Source: Shewanella seohaensis
GTDB lineage: Bacteria; Pseudomonadota; Gammaproteobacteria; Enterobacterales; Shewanellaceae
Assembly: GCF_025449215.1 (NCBI RefSeq)
Contig: NZ_CP104900.1
Span: 4,216,001-4,280,000 of the forward strand
Length of the DNA stretch: 64,000 nucleotides
Direction: 5' to 3'
Shown here one piece after another: positions 8,433 through 15,922 of the stretch. Every line of letters begins with the position of its first letter. Within the stretch, counting starts at the first letter, position 1. The position numbers and the translations under genes were made by a program. The notes below the pieces were generated by a model that was not told the DNA's origin, did not search any database, and worked only from the letters and a program-made list of their open reading frames with translations.

Positions 8433-8663
8433 CCAAGGAATACACCTCCCCTCGGAGTTGCCGCGGGGCGAATAGACAAATTGCGTGAGTCTTGCCATGG
8501 ATGGCAAGCTAGCTTTCGCAGGTGCAGGGACGCATCCTTCGGAAGCGATAGCAAATTTGTCAATGAGCACAAGGGGCTTTCAACTCCGTTAGGGGCGTCT
8601 TGGAGCATCCAAGGAGGATAGGACGAGTAGTCCTCCTTGGTCGGGTGTGGGGTGAAGCCCCAC
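8433..8663. repeat. multi-branched structured non-coding element
   Basis: Several nested complementary segments: CCCCT+CGGAGTTG (8448-8460) with CAACTCCG-TT-AGGGG (8581-8595); GACAAATTGC (8475-8484) with GCAAATTTGTC (8551-8561); a hairpin CTTGCCAT/ATGGCAAG (8491-8508); then two separate hairpins, CCAAGGAGGA/TCCTCCTTGG (8609-8640) and GTGGGG/CCCCAC (8647-8663). No frame with a ribosome-binding site explains it. It could be a dispersed intergenic repeat of Shewanella or a structured RNA; the strand is not determined. Confidence 0.55.
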
Positions 8664-9056
8664 GACTTTGATTTTGATTAAAGCATTCAAGCTACGAAAA
8701 AGATGGGATACATAACATCTAAGTCGAACCATCAACTTTTCTATACGTAGAGCTTTACTTGTCTAATTCCCCTTTTGAACTGCGAAACACACTTTGGGGC
8801 AAAAGCTCGTTCGCCAGAAGCCAACGAAAATTGGAAATGGGTCGAAGTTAACAAGACTAGGCAAGTTTGATCCACTTTCACCTTTGAATATTGATAGGGT
8901 AATTCCAAATTAATACAGCAACTGATTACCAATGACCTTTTATCACCAACTTATGGATATAAAAGATGGATATAAAAGACTGTGCAAACATCTGTTTGTG
9001 ACTTCTTCGGGGCTGCACGCTCTAAAACGGTCTCTAGAACATAACCTCTAATGGCA
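8664..9056. other. 393-base spacer without recognisable gene
   Basis: AT-rich, with only short frames lacking ribosome-binding sites. Nothing further is recognised between the structured element and the binding-protein gene that ends at 9057. Confidence 0.5.
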
Positions 9057-10067
9057 TTACATTCCCGCAGGTTTCTCGCAGGTCTCATAGTTCTGCTGAG
9101 TACAAAAGGTCACAGGTGTGTAGATAATGTCGTCGTATTTTTGTTTGGTGACAATTTTATATAAGGTCAAAATGGCCTGCCTGCCCATTTCATAGGGACT
9201 TTGACCAATGTTGATATGGGCAAGGCGGTCTTTCAACATAGTTAATTGCTCTGGAGAGGTGTCGGTAATAATAATGACGATGTCCTTGTTATCGATTTTA
9301 TTTTGATAGGGAGCCATCATTTCACGATAGAGGGCTGCATCATTTTGTGCCCAACCGCCTACGGCAACGAAGGAATTTGCTTTTACTGGCTTGCCTTTCA
9401 TCACGGACTCCATTTGCTTAACCGCTTGACTAAGTTGGTCAAAATTAAACAAAGGCTCGCGCACTTCAGTCCAGCCCTGCTCGTTATTAAGTAATTTCCC
9501 TGGAGGGGCATTGTAGGTTTTGCCAGATAACGCGGAGCGCACGCCCATCAGTCTTAAATTCAGATTTGGAGAATCGGGCCGCCCCGATTGCATGATGAGG
9601 GTTCCCCCATTGGGCCGTAACTTTTTAAGCTCCTCCCCTAACGACTGACCTAGTGCAAAATTGTCGGTGCCGATATAAGCCAAACGTAAATTTTTAGGAG
9701 CTTCATCGATAGAAGCATCCAAGTCTGAGTCATAGGTAACAACGGGGATGCCGGCTTCCTTTGCCCTCTTTAGGCTATTTTCGGCAAGATACTTAGATTG
9801 CGTAACCGCAACGGCAATTCCATCCACACCTTCATCAATCAGCTGGTTTATCACTTGATCTTGCAATCTCACACTACTTGATTCGGGTCCGCGATAGATG
9901 CATTCAACCCCTTTAATTTGTGCGGCGGCGTCAACACAACCCGTTTTGCTTTGATCAAAAAAAATACTATAGAATTTAGGCACTACTGCAAACTTAAGTT
10001 CCTTTGCGTAGCCACAAGACAGTGGTAATAGGCTAAAAGCAATCAGCAGCATCAATAATCTCGCCAT
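9057..10067 (-). CDS. orphan periplasmic sugar-type substrate-binding protein
   Basis: 336 residues from the ATG at 10067, chosen over an upstream start because TAGGGGA precedes it and a normal signal peptide follows (MARLLMLLIAFSLLPLSCGYA). The mature protein has the type 1 periplasmic-binding fold: FAVVPKFYSIFFDQSKTGCVDAA, DQVINQLIDEGVDGIAVAV, AKEAGIPVVTYDSD, YIGTDNFALGQSLGEEL, and DIVIIITDTSPEQL. This is the ribose/galactose/LuxP/TorT-like group. No permease or ATPase gene adjoins it. It may serve a distant transporter or act as the sensing partner of a histidine kinase or chemoreceptor. Ligand unknown. Confidence 0.8.
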   Translation of the reverse strand: MARLLMLLIAFSLLPLSCGYAKELKFAVVPKFYSIFFDQSKTGCVDAAAQIKGVECIYRGPESSSVRLQDQVINQLIDEGVDGIAVAVTQSKYLAENSLKRAKEAGIPVVTYDSDLDASIDEAPKNLRLAYIGTDNFALGQSLGEELKKLRPNGGTLIMQSGRPDSPNLNLRLMGVRSALSGKTYNAPPGKLLNNEQGWTEVREPLFNFDQLSQAVKQMESVMKGKPVKANSFVAVGGWAQNDAALYREMMAPYQNKIDNKDIVIIITDTSPEQLTMLKDRLAHINIGQSPYEMGRQAILTLYKIVTKQKYDDIIYTPVTFCTQQNYETCEKPAGM

Positions 10068-10306
10068 ACATTCCCCTAAACAGTAAGCTCGACTTAATAA
10101 AATGTAGCAAAGGAATAGATTAAACCATACGAGCGACAACGGTATTTTGGAGGACTTTTGATCTCACTCAGTATTTTTGAGTTAGCTCACCTATCTACCC
10201 ACATCAAAACCGCACTCAGCAATTTGTATAACCAGCTATAACGTCATTAGGTGACTCTTACTATTCACTGCTCTTCACAAAAAGTCTCTCAGCATTCATT
10301 GCGCAC

Positions 10307-10349
10307 AACGGCTATTAATTTCAAAAATATTTTGAAACTGATAGCCGTT
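10307..10349. repeat. 43-base interrupted palindrome upstream of nfsB
   Basis: AACGGCTAT (10307-10315) pairs perfectly with ATAGCCGTT (10341-10349), and inside it TTTCAAAA pairs with TTTTGAAA around ATA. It lies between two divergent genes, where no transcript should end, so an operator is as likely as a terminator-like hairpin. Confidence 0.6.
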
Positions 10350-10358
10350 TTGATCACA

Positions 10359-10386
10359 TTGTTTTTTACTTAAACCCGCTTAAAAT
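10359..10386 (+). promoter_or_regulatory. probable nfsB promoter
   Basis: TTGTTT (10359-10364), 16 bases, TAAAAT (10381-10386). It directly follows the 43-base palindrome, so a regulator bound there would overlap or abut RNA polymerase. Match is moderate. Confidence 0.4.
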
Positions 10387-10429
10387 GCTGTCGTTGATTT
10401 TGTATTCCTCGATGATTTGGAGCTGTTAC

Positions 10430-11083
10430 ATGAGTGATTTAAGTTTTCTCGCTAAAAAGCGTTACACCACTAAAGCCTTTGATCCAACAAAGACGATTCC
10501 TGCCGACAAGATAGCCGAAATCAAGACATTACTGCAGTTCAGCCCATCATCGACTAACTCGCAGCCTTGGCATTTTGTGTTAGCAAGCACGGCCGAAGGC
10601 AAAAGCTTAATCGCGCAATCGACCGAACACTTTGCCTTTAACACCCAGAAAATCCTTAATGCTTCCCATGTGGTCGTGCTCTGCACTCGCACTCAACTCG
10701 ATGAAGCCCATTTACTGCAAGTGTTAGAGCAAGAGGCTGCAGATGGCCGTTTTGCCAATGAAGAAGCCAAGCAAGGCCAGCACAACGGCCGCTCTTTCTT
10801 TGCCAATATGCACAAGAATGAGTTAAAAGACGCCCAACATTGGATGGAAAAACAAGTGTATTTAGCTCTCGGAACCCTAATGTTAGGTGCGAGCGTACTC
10901 GATATCGATGCCTGTCCAATCGAAGGTTTTGATGCAACTAAACTCAATCAAGTCTTAGGCCTGCGCGAAAAAGGTTTCTGCGCATCTGTGGTGGTCGCTC
11001 TAGGTTACCGCTCCGAAGAAGACTTCAACGCTAAGTTACCTAAGTCACGTTTAGCGCAAGAGGTTATCTTTACCGAGATCTAA
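10430..11083 (+). CDS. nfsB: NfsB-type oxygen-insensitive NAD(P)H nitroreductase
   Basis: 217 residues from the ATG at 10430 (GGAG nine bases before), which matches the length and start of E. coli NfsB. The FMN-binding N-terminus KRYTTKAFD and the block LLQFSPSSTNSQPWHF (~residues 33-48) are nearly identical to NfsB, as are EGFDATKLNQVLGLREKGF and FNAKLPKSRLAQEV at the end. The enzyme is a cytoplasmic FMN homodimer that reduces nitroaromatics, quinones and flavins with NAD(P)H. Single gene with a strong terminator after it. Confidence 0.93.
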   Translation: MSDLSFLAKKRYTTKAFDPTKTIPADKIAEIKTLLQFSPSSTNSQPWHFVLASTAEGKSLIAQSTEHFAFNTQKILNASHVVVLCTRTQLDEAHLLQVLEQEAADGRFANEEAKQGQHNGRSFFANMHKNELKDAQHWMEKQVYLALGTLMLGASVLDIDACPIEGFDATKLNQVLGLREKGFCASVVVALGYRSEEDFNAKLPKSRLAQEVIFTEI

Positions 11084-11105
11084 ACCTCGTTCGCTAAGTT
11101 TGCAT

Positions 11106-11141
11106 ATGCCCTTGTTTGTGATTGCAAACAAGGGCATTTTT
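11106..11141 (+). terminator. rho-independent terminator after nfsB
   Basis: A 13-base perfect stem (ATGCCCTTGTTTG with CAAACAAGGGCAT), loop of six, then TTTTT. Confidence 0.9.
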
Positions 11142-11388
11142 ATCGCCTGCTCTCCAGCATCAGCCAGATCCCATTGCCGCAGTTAAAACCAACCAAAGTC
11201 GGAGTGACCTCGGGGTAAATTGCTCTAGAATCCTTCTTTGCCTACACTTTTCCTCTATGGCATAGTGTATTCCAAGCTCGGTAACGACTCGCATTAAAAT
11301 AAGATAAAAACATTTAAAATCTTATAGATAGTGAAACCTTACTTTTAATCACACTCGCTTGATAACAACTTAGGATGGGACAGTCAGT

Positions 11389-12033
11389 ATGCTACTCGCT
11401 AAACCTTCACTCAGTGCAGAAGCTCAATCGGCAACGCTCTCGACCACTAAGGGCGATAACCCGTTAATCTGGCCCGTGTTATCCGTGTTACAAGCCTCTA
11501 ATCAAAGCTGGAAAATCCATCACCTGGCGACCGAACTGCAAAATCGCGGGCTAATCCATCCGTTAGATGAAAACCCTGGTAATGATTTGTTTAAACGCAA
11601 TTTTTTACTGATGAATGCCCTGTTCGAACTGCAAGAGATCCTGATGCCAAAGCAATGGCTGCAAGTCAAAGCGATGGAGATCCAGATTTTCCGCCTCGTG
11701 CCTTCCAACGTTAACCTATTGATAATGGAAGATACTTCCCTGCGGGAATACTATCTTGACTGGAATAACTACGACACCAGTGAAAACGTAGTACGCGAAT
11801 TATTGGAAGCCTTCTGGAGCAGTTATAAGAGCTATATTGGCCTGAACGTGAACTTGATGCACAAGGGCCACGCCCTGAGGGTATTCGAGTTAGATGAGAG
11901 CGCAACACCAAGGGACATCCGCAAACAATGGCGCCGTTTAGCGCTGAAATGGCACCCCGATAGACCCGAAGGCGATGCGGCGCGTTTCCGTGAAGTCTGT
12001 GAGGCTTGGCAATCCCTGCGCGATATTGCTTAA
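11389..12033 (+). CDS. DnaJ-related protein with C-terminal J domain
   Basis: 214 residues. The first ~140 residues resemble the DNA-J-related N-terminal domain found in gammaproteobacteria (LFKRNFLLMNALFELQEIL; FRLVPSNVNLLI; LREYYLDWNNYD). The last ~50 residues are a J domain: ALRVFELDESATPRDIRKQWRRLALKWHPDRPEGD, with the essential HPD at about residues 184-186. J domains stimulate DnaK ATPase. There is no glycine-rich region or zinc finger, so this is a specialised co-chaperone, not DnaJ itself. The start has AGGATGGGA upstream. Single gene; client unknown. Confidence 0.88.
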   Translation: MLLAKPSLSAEAQSATLSTTKGDNPLIWPVLSVLQASNQSWKIHHLATELQNRGLIHPLDENPGNDLFKRNFLLMNALFELQEILMPKQWLQVKAMEIQIFRLVPSNVNLLIMEDTSLREYYLDWNNYDTSENVVRELLEAFWSSYKSYIGLNVNLMHKGHALRVFELDESATPRDIRKQWRRLALKWHPDRPEGDAARFREVCEAWQSLRDIA

Positions 12034-12297
12034 GTTTTTCCTTTTATATCTGTGATCCTCTTTGCAGTCTGACAAAGTTATCGAGCTAAACTCCCGCGGG
12101 ATCACAGATTTAGTCCAATATCAGCCGCCCATTTCAGCGATAATTAAGCATCCCAAACTAACCTAAAACCATATACGCTGGTATAACGCGAGCGTAACTC
12201 CGAGACTGAAATCACCTGAGCCACCTTAGTCCACTTAGGTAGGTACAGCGCATGCAATTGATGCGGTGAATTCACTCTAACCGACTTTGAGGGTTCT

Positions 12298-13050
12298 ATG
12301 ATCAAACCAATCGCCTTGGCTGTCGCCTTAATCGTTGCACCATTTAGCACCTTTGCCGCCAACTTTGTCGAAGGCACGCACTACACGCAAATCTCTGACA
12401 AAGCACCGAGCAGCGAGCCAAAACTCACGGAGTTTTTCTCCTTCTATTGCCATAACTGTTTCAATATGGAAACCAACTATCTACCTGATATCAAAGCCAA
12501 TCTAAACAAAGGTATTGCATTTGATACTAAGCATGTCGACTTTATGAATAGCGACATTGGCACCGAGGTGATGCGCTCACTGGCAGTTATTCATGAGTTA
12601 GATAATAAAGATGCGTTAACCCATGCGATGTTCGCCGCCATCCAAGGCGAAGCTGGCGCAAACGGCCACGACCACAGTGCGCCAGGCCATAAGCACGAGC
12701 CGCAAATCAACAGCCGTGACGACATTAAGCAAATTTTTGCCAAGTTTGGTATCGATGCGGCCAAGTACGACCAACTCGCCGACAGTAAAAGCACAGATGA
12801 GAAACTAGCCCTGTGGCGTGCCCAGCAAAACCAATTCCGCGTTGAAAGCGTGCCAGCCTTTATCGTTAACGATAAATATGCGGTTAACTTAAGCAGTATC
12901 AAAACCTTAGATGAGCTGATTGGCTTAATTAACTATCTGGCCGTCGAGAAGGATGCTCAGGCGCCTAAGAGTTCAGGCGGCAGCTTAAACTGGTTATTCT
13001 TAGCCTTTGCAGCCGTTATCGCCCTTGGCCGCCAAAAGCGTTTGAGCTAA
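12298..13050 (+). CDS. DsbA-like thiol:disulfide oxidoreductase with GlyGly-CTERM tail
   Basis: 250 residues. Signal peptide MIKPIALAVALIVAPFSTFAA, then a thioredoxin-fold DsbA-like domain with active site CHNC (about residues 51-54, in FFSFYCHNCFNME) and cis-proline loop VESVPAF. Between the halves is a histidine-rich insert (GHDHSAPGHKHEP, ~120-132) that might bind metal. The C-terminus is SSGGSLNWLFLAFAAVIALGRQKR: a GG motif, a hydrophobic helix and a basic end, the GlyGly-CTERM signal processed by rhombosortase in Shewanella and Vibrio. This suggests membrane-linked, then cleaved and surface-exposed or secreted, oxidoreductase. GAGGG precedes the ATG. Terminator follows. Confidence 0.85.
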   Translation: MIKPIALAVALIVAPFSTFAANFVEGTHYTQISDKAPSSEPKLTEFFSFYCHNCFNMETNYLPDIKANLNKGIAFDTKHVDFMNSDIGTEVMRSLAVIHELDNKDALTHAMFAAIQGEAGANGHDHSAPGHKHEPQINSRDDIKQIFAKFGIDAAKYDQLADSKSTDEKLALWRAQQNQFRVESVPAFIVNDKYAVNLSSIKTLDELIGLINYLAVEKDAQAPKSSGGSLNWLFLAFAAVIALGRQKRLS

Positions 13051-13072
13051 GGCTCAATTGACGAGCAGCCAA

Positions 13073-13103
13073 TAAAAAAACCAGCAGTGATGCTGGTTTT
13101 TTA
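13073..13103. terminator. bidirectional terminator
   Basis: CCAGCA-GTGA-TGCTGG flanked by a run of A on one side and T on the other, between two convergent genes. Confidence 0.88.
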
Positions 13104-13119
13104 TTTGTCCGGTTAATGA

Positions 13120-14127
13120 CTAAGGGAAGTTACGCTCGGCAACCCCTTTGGCCGTCACTGTCACCCCAGTTTCTGCGGCGTGAATAAAGAAAGGCGATTC
13201 CACATCATCGGGATTGTTACTCACATCTGGATCATCATTTTGCGCTAGGCAGGTATAACCTAAGCTGTAATCCCCTGCGACCACAAAGCCAAATTCATAA
13301 TCGTGGTCGATGACTTGGCCGTTTGCATCAGTGACATCATTCACCCGAGCCGCCGCAATAGGCGCAATCTCAGTGGCCGTGTCGGCCTCAGTTCTGAAAT
13401 CCTTCATCTGCTCCAGCGTGGTATTAGCAGGATACAAATAAACCGCTGGCGAGAACACTGAGCCACCCGCAGCGACTTCACAGCCTTCCATCACAGTAGC
13501 GCCAACTGTGCCTTTAATCGCGCCCACTTCGGACTGATTAAATAATTGCACTGAAGTCGGTTTTAGCGTCCAGTAATCTTTATTACCGTGGGGATCTTGC
13601 AAACCTTTGCTTAAATCAAACTCGGCAACAAAGCTATTGACGCCCGCCGCAATGGTGAATTTCTTATTGAAAAACAATCGGCCCGTATCGCTTTCCTCGG
13701 CACCCACACCGCCGCATGAGCCGTTGCTGTTGGTCGTTAGCCCATAGAGAGTGTCGTCTAAGGTTTGTACGTGTGAGCTGTCGCTATTGGCTACTGTGCT
13801 GTTTTTCATATACAAACACATTTGATATTCGCCCACGGGAATCGATTGACCGCTCACTAGGGTATCTACCGCACTGCCTTGAAACTCCAATAAATCGACA
13901 AATTTAAGCTCGCCATTTGGGGTGACATTGAACGAGTAGCTACCTGTATCGTTCTTTAATACCACTTGCCTGAATGCAATCGTGACCGATTTGGCATCGG
14001 CGGGATTATCGGATACGCCTAGGCTGAATGTCGCCATTTGGGTGGCAGGTTCACTCGAATCTGAGCCACCGCAACCAAACAGCAAACCTGTCAACGCTAT
14101 CGCTAGAGCACTTTTTTGAATATTCAT
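13120..14127 (-). CDS. DUF4382-type lipoprotein
   Basis: 335 residues. Lipoprotein signal peptide with lipobox GLLFG-C (Cys19), followed by a glycine/serine linker. The domain starting at about residue 32 (ATFSLGVSDNPADAKSVTIAFRQVVLKN, FVDLLEFQGSAVDTLVSGQSIPVGEYQMCLYM) matches the DUF4382 pattern seen in many Shewanella lipoproteins; the C-terminal half contains a carboxypeptidase-regulatory-like section (GAIKGTVG..AARVNDVTDANGQ). Function is unknown. It would be anchored to the envelope. Convergent with the DsbA-like gene. Confidence 0.8.
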   Translation of the reverse strand: MNIQKSALAIALTGLLFGCGGSDSSEPATQMATFSLGVSDNPADAKSVTIAFRQVVLKNDTGSYSFNVTPNGELKFVDLLEFQGSAVDTLVSGQSIPVGEYQMCLYMKNSTVANSDSSHVQTLDDTLYGLTTNSNGSCGGVGAEESDTGRLFFNKKFTIAAGVNSFVAEFDLSKGLQDPHGNKDYWTLKPTSVQLFNQSEVGAIKGTVGATVMEGCEVAAGGSVFSPAVYLYPANTTLEQMKDFRTEADTATEIAPIAAARVNDVTDANGQVIDHDYEFGFVVAGDYSLGYTCLAQNDDPDVSNNPDDVESPFFIHAAETGVTVTAKGVAERNFP

Positions 14128-14392
14128 AGGATACCTTCATTAGTCTTCCACAAAATTCTCAACATCGTCATACCTCGCCCCATGAGCACAAATCGTAACG
14201 CCAAAGCATGAAAACAACAGCTCAAACGGGCTGGGTAGGCATGTAGAGATAAGTCTAGGGCTGAGTGTGCAGCTTGTCGATGAACGTACGCTGAACGGTG
14301 AAAATCCGTTCAACGGTGGAAGATATTAAGAAGGCGTAGGACTCGAGCAGAACAAAGCCACATCCTTAGGTGCATCCGAACCTATTTGCGAC

Positions 14393-14920
14393 TTATTGCC
14401 TGATAAATTCAATAATATGAGATGCCGCTAAAACCAAGTGAACCACTAAAAAGCCAATAAATACATCGGCGCAAACTTGATGGTAACCACGCCATGTCAT
14501 CGCCAGCGGGGTACCTTGATAGAAAAACCACAACGCCCCTGTCATGCCCGTTGCGACCAGCAGCAACATGCCAATACCCTCAACCGTGCTGAATAAGCCC
14601 TTGCCCCCGGCAACGGGCAGTTTTCCCTTAAAAAGCCCTTTTACATCCTGTATGAGTTGCCCCCAATCCCCCACCAGCCAGGCGAAGTATTGATGCCATT
14701 TGCCTTGAATACTGTTGCGCAGTAAAAATAAGATCCCCAATGCAGTAGCAATTAACCCAAGATAAACATGCAGATAATCCCAGATACTGGCATTGGCGCG
14801 CAGGCTTCTACCGATAAAAATCCATGGGCTGGTGCAGACGAGTAGCCCCACGGATAGCACAATCCACAGGTGTAGACGCGCCAACACAAAATCGAATATC
14901 TGGGTTACGTTTGCCGACAT
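14393..14920 (-). CDS. b-type cytochrome membrane protein (cytochrome b561/hydrogenase cyt b type)
   Basis: 175 residues, four membrane helices. Histidines that could ligate heme lie in helices 1-2 and 4 (ARLHLWIV, YLHVYLGLI, WRGYHQVCADVFIGFLVVHLVLAASHII), the arrangement of the di-heme cytochrome b561 superfamily. Usually such proteins pass electrons between quinol and a partner. The gene lies 37 bases after hemG on the same strand, so it is probably an electron-transfer partner or co-regulated gene. The redox partner cannot be named from sequence. Confidence 0.72.
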   Translation of the reverse strand: MSANVTQIFDFVLARLHLWIVLSVGLLVCTSPWIFIGRSLRANASIWDYLHVYLGLIATALGILFLLRNSIQGKWHQYFAWLVGDWGQLIQDVKGLFKGKLPVAGGKGLFSTVEGIGMLLLVATGMTGALWFFYQGTPLAMTWRGYHQVCADVFIGFLVVHLVLAASHIIEFIRQ

Positions 14921-14957
14921 AGTGGGTTTCCCCTTAAGAGCTAAGCGACGGGCTCGC

Positions 14958-15479
14958 TCAGGCTTGGTGGATCAACAGGCCGAAATCATTCACTTTTTGC
15001 CAATCCGTGTATTCAACATTGGTGACAGGATCCGTTGGCCCCTTAGTTAACCACATGATAAAGCGGATGATATTTCTATCGAAGGCATTATAGCCTTGGT
15101 AATTTAGATTACCGCCAAACACTTGCAACAGGGTTGGGCGCCAAGTGGTTTTGCTTAAAAACGCCTGCATATAAGGATTGGTTTCTGGGGTGTTTTTCTC
15201 AGGTTTACGGGCGACTAAACTGACGGAGAAAAAACCGCTCACCTTTTGCGTGAGGATCTTTTGATGCTTTTGAATAAATTCGTACAACGCCGGATTATGT
15301 TTTCCGTGGCGAATACTGGCGCCAATAACGATCTTATCGAAGGACTCCATCGCCGGCACAGCCTTAATATCCGCAATCACCACAGAATTACCTAACTCTT
15401 TGAGTTGTTGCGCCAATTGATTGGTGATTTTGCGAGTTTGACCATGAACACTAGAGAAGATGATCAGAATTTTTTTCAC
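14958..15479 (-). CDS. hemG: menaquinone-dependent protoporphyrinogen IX oxidase (HemG)
   Basis: 173 residues from a GTG with GAGG six bases upstream. It is a flavodoxin-like protein: FMN loop FSSVHGQTRKI (~8-18), then VIGASIRHGKHNPALYEFI (~51-69), FFSVSLVARKPEKNTPETNPY (~83-103, the insert typical of HemG) and VEYTDWQKVNDF near the end. E. coli HemG matches at each of these. HemG oxidises protoporphyrinogen IX to protoporphyrin IX in heme synthesis, passing electrons to quinones at the membrane. It is followed by a cytochrome b gene. Annotation as HemG is firm; whether this is the main copy is unknown. Confidence 0.9.
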   Translation of the reverse strand: MKKILIIFSSVHGQTRKITNQLAQQLKELGNSVVIADIKAVPAMESFDKIVIGASIRHGKHNPALYEFIQKHQKILTQKVSGFFSVSLVARKPEKNTPETNPYMQAFLSKTTWRPTLLQVFGGNLNYQGYNAFDRNIIRFIMWLTKGPTDPVTNVEYTDWQKVNDFGLLIHQA

Positions 15480-15922
15480 TTAAGCCTCGATTATCTCAAC
15501 AAAAATAAGAAAAAGCGGCCAGAAGAAAGACAAAGAACGGCGGCTTTATGTTGACCTAAACAAACCGATAAATTCAGCCCCTATAACACATTTCACCACT
15601 TTGATAATCAAGCGCCTGCGAAGCGCATCTATGGTGCATGAGTCAAATAGAGGCGGTTTAGGTTTACCACGCAAAAAGCAAACTGCCTATTACGATATTG
15701 CATACTAGGTGATTTAGTCACCAATTTACATGAAATAGATCACGGACTTAGCGCCAAATGGCCGCTGGATATACGGTAATTCTAGCTTGCTCACAAAAAT
15801 AAATATCCGCATCTCTGGGATCAAAATGTTACAAAATCAGAAATAAGTGCCAATCCTTAGCGCTAGCGCATAAAAGGCAAAAGCATTAGCATTTGTTCAC
15901 TTATCGCTTGAGTACCCTACCC
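15480..15922. other. 443-base divergent spacer between hemG and the MFS gene
   Basis: No gene is seen. It contains a palindrome at 15601-15611 (TTGAT-A-ATCAA) and a CRP-like half match at 15729-15744 (CATGA-N6-TCACG), neither strong enough to call. Confidence 0.4.

Noticed and set aside
8334..8608. Two overlapping minus-strand frames of 63-78 residues
   Set aside because: They cross the inverted-repeat block, have no ribosome-binding site and give low-complexity products without family resemblance.
15601..15611. TTGAT-A-ATCAA as an FNR site
   Set aside because: FNR needs four bases between the half-sites; here there is one.
15729..15744. CATGA-N6-TCACG as a CRP site
   Set aside because: Only one half is good; not enough to call without a genome-wide score.
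15893..15922. TTG start extending the MFS transporter
   Set aside because: No ribosome-binding site, and the extra ten residues precede a standard MFS N-terminus.
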